The translations under genes and the position numbers were made by a program. From positions 434,001 to 498,000 of the forward strand of contig NZ_JACHGN010000003.1 in NCBI RefSeq assembly GCF_014202315.1: DNA of 64,000 bases, read 5' to 3'. The notes under the pieces were generated by a model, which saw only the letters and a list, made by a program, of their open reading frames with translations, was not told where the DNA came from and did no database searches. This document shows positions 36,006 to 44,367 of the stretch, in pieces (position 1 is the stretch's first letter; the number at the start of each line of letters is the position of its first letter). This stretch comes from Thermocatellispora tengchongensis (lineage in GTDB: Bacteria; Actinomycetota; Actinomycetes; Streptosporangiales; Streptosporangiaceae).

Positions 36006-37211
36006 GCGCTCCAGCCCCGCCCTGATCTCGCCGAGGAACGCGGTCGCCTGCATCCCGTTGACGTACCGGTGGTCGTAGGCCAGCCCGAGCGAGACCACCT
36101 TGCGCGCCCGGAAGCCGCCGCCGGCCTGTTCCACCACTTCGGAGCGGGGTGCGGTGAGCGCCAGCGCGCAGATCTGGCCGGGCGGCACCAGCGGCACCGC
36201 CATGATCACCCCGTCGGCGGGGTGCAGGGTGAGGGTGATCGCGCCGCCCGCGAGATCCGCCTCGGTGAATGAACCGTTCATGGCGGTGGCCCGGAACCGG
36301 GTCAGCTCCCGCGCGATCCCGCCCGGCCCCAGCCGGTCGGCGTGCCGCACCACGGGGATGAACATGCCCCGGCCGACATCGATCGTGACGCCCACGTGCG
36401 CGCCTTCCGCCGGGCGCGCCCGCCCGCCGGCGACCGGCGCGGCGAACAACAGCGGGAAGCGGCCGAGCAGCCCCGCCACGGCGTCGATCACCAGCTCCGG
36501 CACCCCGATCAGGGTCCGCTCGCTCCGGCTCAGCTCGCGGGCGCGCGACAGCGCCCCGGTGACGTCGATCCGCATCACGGCGTACGCGGCCGGGATCTCG
36601 CGGTGGGAGCGCGTCACCACCTCGGCGATGCGGCGCTGCACCCGCGGGACCTCGATCAGATCCAGGCCCTCCACGTCGGCCCGCCGCACCACGCGCAGGC
36701 CCAGCGCCCGCACCCGCTCCGGCGGGATGCCCCGCTCCTCCATCAGCCTGCGGGCCGGCTCGGTCACCACCGGGCCGCCGTCCGGCCCGGCCCCGCCCGG
36801 CCCGGCCCCGTCCGGCCCGGCCCCGGCCTGCGCGGCGCCGGCCTGCGCGGCCGGCTCCCCGCCGCGGTCCCCGGCGGCGTCCGCGGCGTGCTCCCGGGGG
36901 CGCTCCCCGGGGTGCTCGCCGCCCTGCTCCCCGGGTTGTTCCCCGGATCGCTCCCCGGATCGCTCCCCGGCCTGCTCGCCGGGGGCCAGCAGCCGGGCGA
37001 TGGGCTGGCCCGGCGCGCACTCGGCGCCCTCGCGCACCAGGTGGCGCAGCACGCCGCCGGCCTCGGCGGCCAGCTCCTCGGCGGCCTTGGAGGTCTCCAG
37101 CACCGCGACCGGGTCGCCGGCGCGCACCTCCTGCCCGTCGCCGGCCGCCCACTCCACCAGCACGTAGCTCGCGTCGTTGGCGTTCAGCCTGGGCACGCGG
37201 ATCTCGATCAC
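35979..37211 (-). CDS. 2-oxoacid dehydrogenase E2 (lipoyl acyltransferase)
   Basis: 410 aa. Lipoyl domain with K42 in LETSKAAEEL, a long Gly/Glu/Pro linker with GERSGERSGEQ-type repeats, an E1/E3-binding domain (VTEPARRLMEERGIPPERV) and a catalytic domain ending in YDHRYVNG. Asp is usual at the Asn of that last motif, so the transfer site may be altered, although some E2 proteins carry the same change. It transfers an acyl group from lipoate to CoA or perhaps another carrier. The GTG start overlaps the E1beta stop. No E3 gene is in the window. Confidence 0.9.
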   Translation of the reverse strand: MIEIRVPRLNANDASYVLVEWAAGDGQEVRAGDPVAVLETSKAAEELAAEAGGVLRHLVREGAECAPGQPIARLLAPGEQAGERSGERSGEQPGEQGGEHPGERPREHAADAAGDRGGEPAAQAGAAQAGAGPDGAGPGGAGPDGGPVVTEPARRLMEERGIPPERVRALGLRVVRRADVEGLDLIEVPRVQRRIAEVVTRSHREIPAAYAVMRIDVTGALSRARELSRSERTLIGVPELVIDAVAGLLGRFPLLFAAPVAGGRARPAEGAHVGVTIDVGRGMFIPVVRHADRLGPGGIARELTRFRATAMNGSFTEADLAGGAITLTLHPADGVIMAVPLVPPGQICALALTAPRSEVVEQAGGGFRARKVVSLGLAYDHRYVNGMQATAFLGEIRAGLERLSGGSAPI

Positions 37212-38197
37212 GACAGGGCCTCCAGGATCTCGCGGTGGACGCGCTCCGCCTGCGGCAGCACCTCGCGCTCCAGGTGCGGGGCCGCCGGGATGACCCGCTC
37301 GGCCGCGCCGATCAGCGTGATCGGGCGGCGCAGCGCGGGCCACAGGCGCGGGTGCAGCACCCGGGCCACCTCGGCCCCCCACGACCCGCCCGGGGAGCCG
37401 TCCTCCACGACGCACACGTGCCCGGCGCGCTCGAGTCCCGGCAGCTCGGGCAGCGGGTACAGCCGGGCCGGCACCAGCAGCTCGCAGGCCACGTCCTCCT
37501 CCAGCAGCAGGGTGCGCATGGCCTCGATCACCCGGTGGGCCACGCCGCCGTGGGCCACGATCGCGCAGTCGGGCTCGGCGCCGGGCAGGAACACCCGCGC
37601 CACGTCGCCGCGCACCTCGTGGTCGAACAGCCCGGCCACGGTCCCGCCCTCGGGCGCGGGCAGGGTGTAGAGGACCTTGTCCTCGAACAGCAGGCACGGC
37701 CGCCGCGCGGCCAGCATCCGCTCCAGCAGCTCACCGGGGTCGTGGAACGGGGTCAGCTCGTAGACGTCCAGGCCCGGGACCCCGATGAAGTGCTTGTGCG
37801 GGCTCTGGCTGTGGGTGGGCCCGTAGCCGCGGTTGCCGCCGCTCGGGCAGCGCACGATCAGGGGGAGCGGCACCCGGCGGCCGTACATGGCGGTGGACTT
37901 GGCGGCGAAGTTGACGAGCTGGTCGAAGGCGAGCGCGGCGAAGTCGGCGAACATGATCTCGACGATGGCCTTGCCCCCGGCCAGCGCCAGCCCGGCGCCC
38001 GCGCCGACGATCGCGCCCTCGCTCAGCGGCGTGGACCGCACCCGGTCGCCGAACCGGGTGGACAGCCCTTTGGTGATCTTGAACGCGCCTCCGTACGGGT
38101 CGGCGACGTCCTCGCCGAGCAGGTACACGTCCGGATCGCGGGCCATCAGCTCGTGCAGCGCCAGGTTCAGCCGCTCGCCCATCCGCACGGCCCTCAC
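37208..38197 (-). CDS. 2-oxoacid dehydrogenase E1 beta subunit
   Basis: 329 aa: RMGERLNLALHELMARDPDVYLLGEDVADPYGGAFKITKGL, TPLSEGAIVGAGAGLALAG and the C-terminal transketolase-like domain. GTG 38197 overlaps the E1alpha stop (GTGA); ATG 38182 is an alternative five codons later. It pairs with E1alpha for thiamine-diphosphate-dependent decarboxylation of a 2-oxoacid such as pyruvate, acetoin-type or branched substrates. Specificity cannot be read from sequence. Confidence 0.93.
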   Translation of the reverse strand: MRAVRMGERLNLALHELMARDPDVYLLGEDVADPYGGAFKITKGLSTRFGDRVRSTPLSEGAIVGAGAGLALAGGKAIVEIMFADFAALAFDQLVNFAAKSTAMYGRRVPLPLIVRCPSGGNRGYGPTHSQSPHKHFIGVPGLDVYELTPFHDPGELLERMLAARRPCLLFEDKVLYTLPAPEGGTVAGLFDHEVRGDVARVFLPGAEPDCAIVAHGGVAHRVIEAMRTLLLEEDVACELLVPARLYPLPELPGLERAGHVCVVEDGSPGGSWGAEVARVLHPRLWPALRRPITLIGAAERVIPAAPHLEREVLPQAERVHREILEALS

Positions 38198-39132
38198 CGG
38201 TCCTCCCACACCGACGGCGGGCGCGCCGACACCTCGGCGACGACCCGCTCGACCAGCTCGCGCTGCTCGCGGTCCAGCTCGTCGAAGCGCGCGCCGTACG
38301 CGGCCCGCAGCCGCGGGTGCCAGTCGTGATCGGCCGCCCGGCGGATCTCCTGCGGCGGGCGGGTGTCGTCGCCCTTGCTGTGCGGGCCGAGCCGGTGCGT
38401 GACGAACTCCAGCACCGCGGGCGCGGGCTCCGCGCGCATGGCCGCCACCACCGGGCCGGCCTGGGCCCGGATCTCGCCGAGGTCGGTCGAGCGTACTGTG
38501 AGATGCCGTACGCCGAACGCCGCCGCGCGCCCCGCGATCGTGCCCGCCATCTGCGCCGAGGTGGGGGTGGACTGGGCGATGCCGTTGTGCTCCACGACCA
38601 CCAGCAGCGGCAGCCGCCACAGCGCGGCCAGGTTGAGCGCCTCGTACACCGCCCCCTCGCCCCAGGTGCCGTCGCCGATGTACGCGCAGGCCAGCGCGCC
38701 GGTGCCGGCCAGGCGCAGCGCGACGCCGGCGGCGACCGGCAGGCTCTCGCCCTGCACGCCGGTGGACAGGAAGCGGCGGTGGTAGATGTGCTGGCTGCCG
38801 CCCACCCCGGCGCACAGCGCGCCCTCGCGCCCCATGATCTCCGCGAGCAGGGCGTGCGGCTCGGGGTGGCGGGCCAGGAAGTGGCCGTGGCCGCGGTGGG
38901 TGCTGAAGACGAAGTCGTCCTCGGCGAGCAGCGGCCGCAGCGCGACGGGGACGTACTCCTGGCCGAGGCAGGTGTGGGTGGTCCCGCTGAGGGCGCCGGC
39001 CTCGAACAGGCGCAGCAGCGCCAGCTCGAAGTGCCGGATGAGCAGGAGCAGCCGCAGGTCCTCCTCCTCAGGGGGAGCCTCAGGGGGAGGCTGCGGGCGC
39101 GGGCCGGGCGACCGGCCGGTCTTCAGGGTCAC
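38194..39132 (-). CDS. 2-oxoacid dehydrogenase E1 alpha subunit
   Basis: 312 aa with the thiamine-diphosphate motif GDGTWGEGAVYEALNLAALW...EHNG and the STGVQGESLPVAAGVAL stretch typical of acetoin/pyruvate-type E1alpha. GTG 39132 follows GAGGAG by 5 nt; the frame extends ~300 nt upstream without support. It is the first gene of the E1alpha-E1beta-E2 operon. Its promoter carries an imperfect CebR box at the transcription start, parallel to the divergent NRPS-type operon, so the complex is probably made together with the metabolite. Confidence 0.93.
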   Translation of the reverse strand: MTLKTGRSPGPRPQPPPEAPPEEEDLRLLLLIRHFELALLRLFEAGALSGTTHTCLGQEYVPVALRPLLAEDDFVFSTHRGHGHFLARHPEPHALLAEIMGREGALCAGVGGSQHIYHRRFLSTGVQGESLPVAAGVALRLAGTGALACAYIGDGTWGEGAVYEALNLAALWRLPLLVVVEHNGIAQSTPTSAQMAGTIAGRAAAFGVRHLTVRSTDLGEIRAQAGPVVAAMRAEPAPAVLEFVTHRLGPHSKGDDTRPPQEIRRAADHDWHPRLRAAYGARFDELDREQRELVERVVAEVSARPPSVWEDR

Positions 39133-39153
39133 GTGCGCTCCTCGTGTCGCGTG

Positions 39154-39200
39154 CGGGAGCGCTCGCGGCGAGCCTAGGCAGGGCCGGCCGCGGCCGTCAA
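39154..39200 (-). promoter_or_regulatory. Promoter and imperfect CebR box of the E1/E2 operon
   Basis: Minus strand: TTGACG (39195-39200), 18 bp, TAGGCT (39171-39176). CGGGAGCGCTCGCG (39154-39167, plus-strand reading; 11 of 14 bases match the perfect box) covers the predicted start, 3 bp after the -10. Confidence 0.6.
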
Positions 39201-39261
39201 CGACGCTTCCGAAAGTTGCTGTCGTATGCCGATAAATTTCGGGAGAAATGCCTCGGACACC

Positions 39262-39314
39262 TTGACGTGACATGTCCGGAATCCATAATCTCCAGGCAGT
39301 GGGAGCGTTTCCCA
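39262..39314 (+). promoter_or_regulatory. Promoter and CebR-like box of the plus-strand biosynthetic operon
   Basis: TTGACG (39262-39267), 16 bp, CATAAT (39284-39289), close to the vegetative consensus. TGGGAGCGTTTCCCA (39300-39314) follows at about +4. It keeps both TGGGA/TCCCA arms but has one extra base between them compared with the 14-bp CebR box, so affinity is uncertain. Confidence 0.6.
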
Positions 39315-39361
39315 GGTCCGTATGACCTGGTATGCCACGGCCGGGCCGCAAGGCCCGGCCG
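39312..39361 (+). promoter_or_regulatory. Two consecutive leader hairpins
   Basis: CCAGGTC/GACCTGG with a 5-nt loop (39312-39330), then a 10-bp GC stem closed by a GCAA tetraloop (39338-39361). Both fall in the ~255-nt leader before the GTG at 39554. They could act in attenuation or mRNA stability. The rest of the leader to 39553 shows no gene; ATG 39549 opens only a two-codon frame. Confidence 0.5.
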
Positions 39362-39553
39362 CGGAGTCTTCGAGACCTCGAAGCCAGCGTAGACCGGCGG
39401 TTCAACCGATCCCGCAGCGGTGGGCGCACATCCTTCCGCCGGGCCGGCGGCGGCCGGGAACCGTCGTCCGAGTGCCGAAATCGAAACAGGCGGGCCGCGT
39501 TCGATTTGGCCCGAAAACTTTCGGAGAGCCATACCGGAAAAGGGAATCATGGC

Positions 39554-41065
39554 GTGAGAGATCAGCGCGCGGACGTCCCGCGAACCGTGCCGGAGCTGCT
39601 GCGGCTGCGCGCCGGGCAGGAGCCCGGGGCGACGGCCGTCGTGGTGGACGGCCAGGGGGAGCTGACGTTCGCGGAGTGGGATCGCAGGTCCGGCGCGGCG
39701 GCGCGGGGGCTGCGCGCCCGCGGGGTGCTGCCGGGCGACCGCGTGGGCCTGCGCTTCGGCGGCGACTGGATCGGCTTCTGCGTGGCCACCTGCGCGGTGC
39801 ACAAGGCGGGGGCGGTGGCGGTGCCGGTCTCCGACCGGCTCGCGCCGCCCGAGGCGGCGTACATGCTGGGGCACTGCTCGGCGGTGGGGGTGGTGCACGG
39901 CGCCGGCGCGGGCCCCGCGTACGACGCGGGCTGGGCCGCCCCGGTCGAGGAGCTGGAGCGCGACGGCGGCGCGGGCGGAGCAGACCCGCCCGGCGTGCGG
40001 GTGCGCGCCGGCGACCTGGCCCAGATCCTGTACACCTCCGGCACCACCGGCAGGCCCAAGGCCGTCGCCGCCACCCACGCCAACCTCACCCACGGCTGCG
40101 AGACCCGCCCGAGCCGCCGCAGGTTCCGCCACTCCCGGCACCTGCTGCACGCCTTCCCGATCGGCACCAACGCGGGCCAGATGATGCTGGTCCACGCCCT
40201 GGACGCCCACCCCGCCATGCTCACGCCCGCCCGGTTCACCCCGGCGCGCTTCGCCCGGCTGATCGAGTCGTACCGGCCGGGCACGGTGTTCCTGGTGCCC
40301 GCGATGGCGATGGAACTGCTCAACGCCGGGCTGCAGGACCGCCACGACTTCTCCGGGGTGCTGCTGCTCGGCTCCGCCGCCGCGGCCCTGCCGCCCGCGC
40401 TGGCGGTCCGCCTGGCCGCCGCCTTCCCCAACGCCAAGATCGCCAACTACTACACCTCCACCGAGGCGGCACCGGCCCAGACCGTCATGATCTTCGACCC
40501 GGAGCGCCCCGAGGCCCTGGGCCGCCCCGCCTTCGGCGCCGCGCTGCGCGTCACCGACGAGCGGGGCAGGCCGGTGCCGCCCGGGGAGCCGGGGGAGATC
40601 TGGCTGCGCTCGCCCGCCGCCCCCCGCACGTACTACCGCGACGGCGACGGCGGCGTGTTCGCCGACGGCTGGGTGCGGATGGGCGACCTGGGCTACCTCG
40701 ACGCCGACGGATACCTGCACCTGCTCGACCGGGAGAGCGACGTGGTCAAGTCGGGGGCGTACAAGGTCTCGACGCTGGCCGTGGAGGCGGCGCTGTACGA
40801 GCACCCGGGCGTGGCGGAGGCCGCCGTGGTGGGGGTGCCGCACCCGGTGCTCGGGGCCGCGCTCGCGGCGGCCGTCGTGCCCCGGGCCGAGGGCCCGACG
40901 CCCCGGGAGCTGCGCGCGTTCCTGACCGGACGGCTGGCCCGGCACGAGCTGCCCGAGCGGGTGGCGCTGGTGGAGTCGCTGCCCCGCAACCAGGCCGGGA
41001 AGGTGGTCAAGGGCAGGGTGCGCGAGATGTTCACGGCGGCGCCGGGCCGAGCGGAGGGAGCGTGA
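39554..41065 (+). CDS. Acyl-AMP ligase (stand-alone adenylating enzyme)
   Basis: 503 aa, ANL superfamily: LYTSGTTGRPKAVAATHAN, NYYTSTEAAPAQT, MGDLGYLDADGYLHLLDRE and the C-terminal lysine motif NQAGKVVKG. GTG 39554 follows AGGGA; upstream in-frame sequence lies in the structured leader and lacks coding bias. It should activate a carboxylic acid (fatty or aryl) and load it onto the ACP or the C-PCP protein encoded next, because the operon provides carriers. The stop is 1 bp from the next start. First gene of the biosynthetic operon. Confidence 0.9.
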   Translation: MRDQRADVPRTVPELLRLRAGQEPGATAVVVDGQGELTFAEWDRRSGAAARGLRARGVLPGDRVGLRFGGDWIGFCVATCAVHKAGAVAVPVSDRLAPPEAAYMLGHCSAVGVVHGAGAGPAYDAGWAAPVEELERDGGAGGADPPGVRVRAGDLAQILYTSGTTGRPKAVAATHANLTHGCETRPSRRRFRHSRHLLHAFPIGTNAGQMMLVHALDAHPAMLTPARFTPARFARLIESYRPGTVFLVPAMAMELLNAGLQDRHDFSGVLLLGSAAAALPPALAVRLAAAFPNAKIANYYTSTEAAPAQTVMIFDPERPEALGRPAFGAALRVTDERGRPVPPGEPGEIWLRSPAAPRTYYRDGDGGVFADGWVRMGDLGYLDADGYLHLLDRESDVVKSGAYKVSTLAVEAALYEHPGVAEAAVVGVPHPVLGAALAAAVVPRAEGPTPRELRAFLTGRLARHELPERVALVESLPRNQAGKVVKGRVREMFTAAPGRAEGA

Positions 41066-41066
41066 C

Positions 41067-42614
41067 ATGATCCGCGGCGATCTGGGACCCGCCTCGCCCG
41101 CCCAGCACGGCATGTGGCTCACCGAGCGGGTGGGCGCGGGGGGGCTCGTACACCACATGCCGCTCGCGGTGTGGCTGGACGGGCCGCTGGACGTGGAGCA
41201 CCTGCTGGCCGACTGCGCCGCGATGGCCCGCCGGCACCCCCTCCTCGGCGCGGTGCTGGTGGAACGCGGCGGCGAGCTGCGCCTGGCGCCCGGCGCGGGC
41301 GTCTCGCCCATCGCCGTCGCCGAGTCGGAGGGCGGCTGGCTGGAGCGGGAGATCCGGCGCGGCTTCGACCTGGCCAGGGGGCCGCTGGCCAGGTTCACGC
41401 TGGTGCGGCTCGGCCCCGGCCGGCACGTGCTGCTCGTGGTCGTGCACCACGCCGTCTTCGACGGCGCGTCCAAGGACATCCTGCTGCGCGACCTCGCCGC
41501 CGCCTACAACGGCCGGTCCACGCCCGTCCCCTTGCGCGCGTACGCCGAGGCGGCGGCCGAGGAGCGCGCCCGGATCGAGGCCAAGATGGCGGGCGCGGCC
41601 CGGTTCTGGCGCCCCCGCTGGCGCGAGACCGGCGAGCTGGCGCTGCCCGGCCTGGTGCGCCCCTCGGTGCGGCCCGGCCCCGCCGAGGCCGTGGACCTCG
41701 TGCTCGGCGACGGCCTGGCCGACACCGCCAAGCGGCTGAAGGTCACCCGGTTCGAGCTGCTGCTCACGACCCTGCACGTGCTGCTGCGCGCGTACGGCAA
41801 CGAGCGCCCGGTGGTCGCGGTGGACCTGTCCACCCGCACCAGGGCGAGCCGCGACCTGATCGGCCCGTTCGTCAACGAGCTGCCCGTCGCCACCGAGCCC
41901 CGGGGGACGTTCGCGGAGTTCGCCCGCTGGGTGCGCGGCGAGCTGCGCGCCATGTACGCCTACCGCGAGGTGCCCATCGCCCGCGCCCTGGGCGGGATCT
42001 CCCCGCGCAGCGCGCTCGCCCCGGTGTCCTTCAGCTACCGCCAGCGCACCGCGCCCGGCCCCGTCTTCGCCGGGCTGGAGACCAGGGTGGAGTGGATGAT
42101 GGCCAACGGCGCGGTGCGCAACACCCTGCACCTCCAGGTCGTGGACGGCCCCGGCGGCCCGGCGGCGCGGCTGCTGTTCAACCCCGAGCTGCTGTCCCGC
42201 GACGACTGCGCGCGGATCGGCGAGGACCTGTGCGGGCTGCTGCTGGCCGCGGGCGAGCACCCGGGCGCGGCGCTGGAGGACCTGCCGCTGCCCACCCGCG
42301 TCGCCGCCGCGGCCCAGGCGCCCCGCGCGGACACCGGACTCCCCGCGTACGCCGAGGGGGCGGACGCGGGGCTCATCGGCGAGGTCTGCGCCATCTGGCG
42401 CGAGGTGATGGCGCTCGACGCCGTCGAGCCGGGCGACGACCTGTTCGACCTCGGCGGCCACTCGCTGACCATCACCGAGATCATCGGCCGGGTGCGCGAC
42501 CGGATGGGGGTGGAGGTGCCGTTCGAGGTGTTCATCGACGACCCGACGCCGACGGGCGTCGCGGCCGAGATAGCCGCGCTGCTCGGCGGCGACGCGGAGG
42601 AGGACCGATGCTGA
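41067..42614 (+). CDS. NRPS condensation-PCP didomain protein
   Basis: 515 aa. Condensation domain ~1-430 with the intact catalytic motif H127-H-x3-D-G (VVHHAVFDGAS). Peptidyl carrier domain ~440-510 with phosphopantetheine serine S466 in DLFDLGGHSLT. No adenylation domain, so its carrier must be loaded in trans by the upstream ligase or the A domain of the large NRPS. GGAGGGAG precedes the ATG. The 3' end overlaps the ACP gene by 7 nt. Confidence 0.92.
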   Translation: MIRGDLGPASPAQHGMWLTERVGAGGLVHHMPLAVWLDGPLDVEHLLADCAAMARRHPLLGAVLVERGGELRLAPGAGVSPIAVAESEGGWLEREIRRGFDLARGPLARFTLVRLGPGRHVLLVVVHHAVFDGASKDILLRDLAAAYNGRSTPVPLRAYAEAAAEERARIEAKMAGAARFWRPRWRETGELALPGLVRPSVRPGPAEAVDLVLGDGLADTAKRLKVTRFELLLTTLHVLLRAYGNERPVVAVDLSTRTRASRDLIGPFVNELPVATEPRGTFAEFARWVRGELRAMYAYREVPIARALGGISPRSALAPVSFSYRQRTAPGPVFAGLETRVEWMMANGAVRNTLHLQVVDGPGGPAARLLFNPELLSRDDCARIGEDLCGLLLAAGEHPGAALEDLPLPTRVAAAAQAPRADTGLPAYAEGADAGLIGEVCAIWREVMALDAVEPGDDLFDLGGHSLTITEIIGRVRDRMGVEVPFEVFIDDPTPTGVAAEIAALLGGDAEEDRC

Positions 42615-42859
42615 GGGAGCGCCTGGCGCGGATGATCTCCGAGGCCGGCGACGGCGAGATCTCCGCCGCCGAGATCCTGGCCGACGGCGGCTCGCTGACC
42701 GCGCTCGGCCTCACCTCCCTGGCCGCCCTGCGCCTGATCGACGCGATCGAGACGGAGCTGGGGGTGGAGGTGGACATCGACGCCGACCCGGAGGCGCTGG
42801 AGAGCCTGGACGGGCTCACCGCGCACGTCGCCGGGCGCCTGACGAGGTCACCGCGATGA
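42608..42859 (+). CDS. Stand-alone acyl/peptidyl carrier protein
   Basis: 83 aa, four-helix carrier protein; the phosphopantetheine serine is probably S37 in ALGLTSLAALRL, a variant of the usual DSL motif (T in place of D). It overlaps both neighbours (7 nt upstream; ATGA downstream), which implies fixed stoichiometry. It could receive the acyl group from the ligase, or a two-carbon unit from the adjacent E1/E2 system as in some tetrahydroisoquinoline pathways; the second idea is inference. Confidence 0.88.
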   Translation: MLRERLARMISEAGDGEISAAEILADGGSLTALGLTSLAALRLIDAIETELGVEVDIDADPEALESLDGLTAHVAGRLTRSPR

Positions 42860-44367
42860 CCGCCGCCGGCGCCGTACGCGCGCCCGTCACCGTCGCGTTC
42901 GCCGGGGCGCGCGGCGGGGAGTCCTCGCTCACCTGGGGCCAGGCGCAGATCTGGCGGGCGATCCGGCTGATGGGCGCGGGGGAGTGCTTCCTGAACCGGC
43001 CCTGGGTCCTGCCGGTGCACGGCAGGCGCGACCTCGCCACCGTGCTGGACGCGCTGCGCGTGCTGCTGGAGCGCCACGAGAGCCTGCGCACCACGTTCGC
43101 CGACACCCCCGCCGGGGCGGTGCAGCGCGTGGCCAGGCACGGCGAGCTGCCCGTGACCGTGGTGGACGCCGAGCACGCCGCGGCCGAGGGCGAGCGGCCC
43201 AGGGACCTCGCCGCGCGCATCGCGGGCGAGCTGGCCCGAACGCCCTTCGCCCACGCCGAGGAGCCGCCGCTGCGCTGCGCCGTCGTCACCCGCGGCGGCA
43301 GGCCGATGGCGCTGGCCTTCGCCTTCTCCCACCTGGCCGCCGACGCCTGGGCCCTGGACCTGCTCGCGGCCGAGTGGCGGTCCCTGCTCGCGGGCGAGAG
43401 CCTGCCGCCGCCCGCCTGGCAGCCGATGGACCAGGCGGCCTTCGAGGCCGGGTACGTGTGCGCCGCGCGCTGCGCCCGCGCCGTGGAGTACTGGCGCTCG
43501 GCGCTGCGCGACGTGCCGCTCGACGTGTTCGACTTCCCGCCCGGCGAGCCGGACGACCCGCGGTTCGTGGAGGTCGTCATGGAGTCGCCGGCGCTGGCCG
43601 TGGCGGCCGAGCTGCTGGCCGCCCGGTGGACGATCAGCACCACCAGCGTGCTGCTCGGCGCCTGCGCGACCGTGCTCGCCGGGGTCGCCGGGCGCTCCCG
43701 CGCGGTGATGCAGCTCGTGACCGCCAACCGGCGCGATCCCCGGATCAGCCGCATGGTCGGCACCGCGGGCCAGGACGGGCTGTTCCTGCTCGACCTGCCC
43801 GAGACCGGCCTTACTCAGCCCGGCCTCACCCAGCCCGGCCTCACTCAGCCCGGCCTCACCCATTCCGGCCTCACTCAGCCCGGCCTCACTCAGCCCGGCC
43901 TCACCCATTCCGGCCCTACTCAGCCCGGCCTCACCCCTGCCGGGCTGGCCGGCATCTGCCGCGCGGCCCACCGCCGGGCGCTGGTGGCCTACCGCAACGC
44001 CCACTACGACCCGGCGGCCATGGACGCGATGCGCGCGGAGATCGGCCTGCTGCGCGGCCGGGAGCCGGACCTCGACGCGTTCTTCAACGACAGGCGGGCG
44101 ATCGGCGGCTGGCCCAACCGGCCGGCCGTCGCGACCGCGGCCGAGCTGGCCGTGCTGGCGGGCAAGACCCGGACCCGCGTGTCCGGAGCCTGGCCGGGGG
44201 TGCGGTTCAAGGCGTTCTTCACCGTCGGCACGGCCACCCACACCGGTGAGCTGCACCTGCTCACCGACACGGCGTACCTGCGGCGCGAGGCGGCGGAGTC
44301 GATGCTGCGCCAGGCCGAGAACCTGCTCGTCGGCGCCGCCGCCGAGATCCTGGAGGAGGGCGCGTGA
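42856..44367 (+). CDS. Stand-alone condensation-domain protein
   Basis: 503 aa, condensation superfamily. The catalytic motif reads S158-H159-L-A-A-D163-A, keeping the second histidine and the Asp but not the first His and last Gly of HHxxxDG. YWRSALRDVP and the later C-terminal half fit a C-domain. Residues ~318-362 are a Gly-Leu-Thr-Gln-Pro tandem repeat inserted between the two subdomains. It may join two carrier-bound units, or load or release a chain in trans. ATGA overlap with the ACP and GTGA overlap with the flavoenzyme. Confidence 0.85.
   Translation: MTAAGAVRAPVTVAFAGARGGESSLTWGQAQIWRAIRLMGAGECFLNRPWVLPVHGRRDLATVLDALRVLLERHESLRTTFADTPAGAVQRVARHGELPVTVVDAEHAAAEGERPRDLAARIAGELARTPFAHAEEPPLRCAVVTRGGRPMALAFAFSHLAADAWALDLLAAEWRSLLAGESLPPPAWQPMDQAAFEAGYVCAARCARAVEYWRSALRDVPLDVFDFPPGEPDDPRFVEVVMESPALAVAAELLAARWTISTTSVLLGACATVLAGVAGRSRAVMQLVTANRRDPRISRMVGTAGQDGLFLLDLPETGLTQPGLTQPGLTQPGLTHSGLTQPGLTQPGLTHSGPTQPGLTPAGLAGICRAAHRRALVAYRNAHYDPAAMDAMRAEIGLLRGREPDLDAFFNDRRAIGGWPNRPAVATAAELAVLAGKTRTRVSGAWPGVRFKAFFTVGTATHTGELHLLTDTAYLRREAAESMLRQAENLLVGAAAEILEEGA
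43807..43941 (+). repeat. 15-bp in-frame minisatellite, nine units
   Basis: Nine units of GGCCTCACTCAGCCC or close variants, encoding GLTQP or GLTHS. The variants alternate in blocks ending GLTHS, indicating duplications of 45-60 bp as well as single units. The reading frame is kept. Confidence 0.95.
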
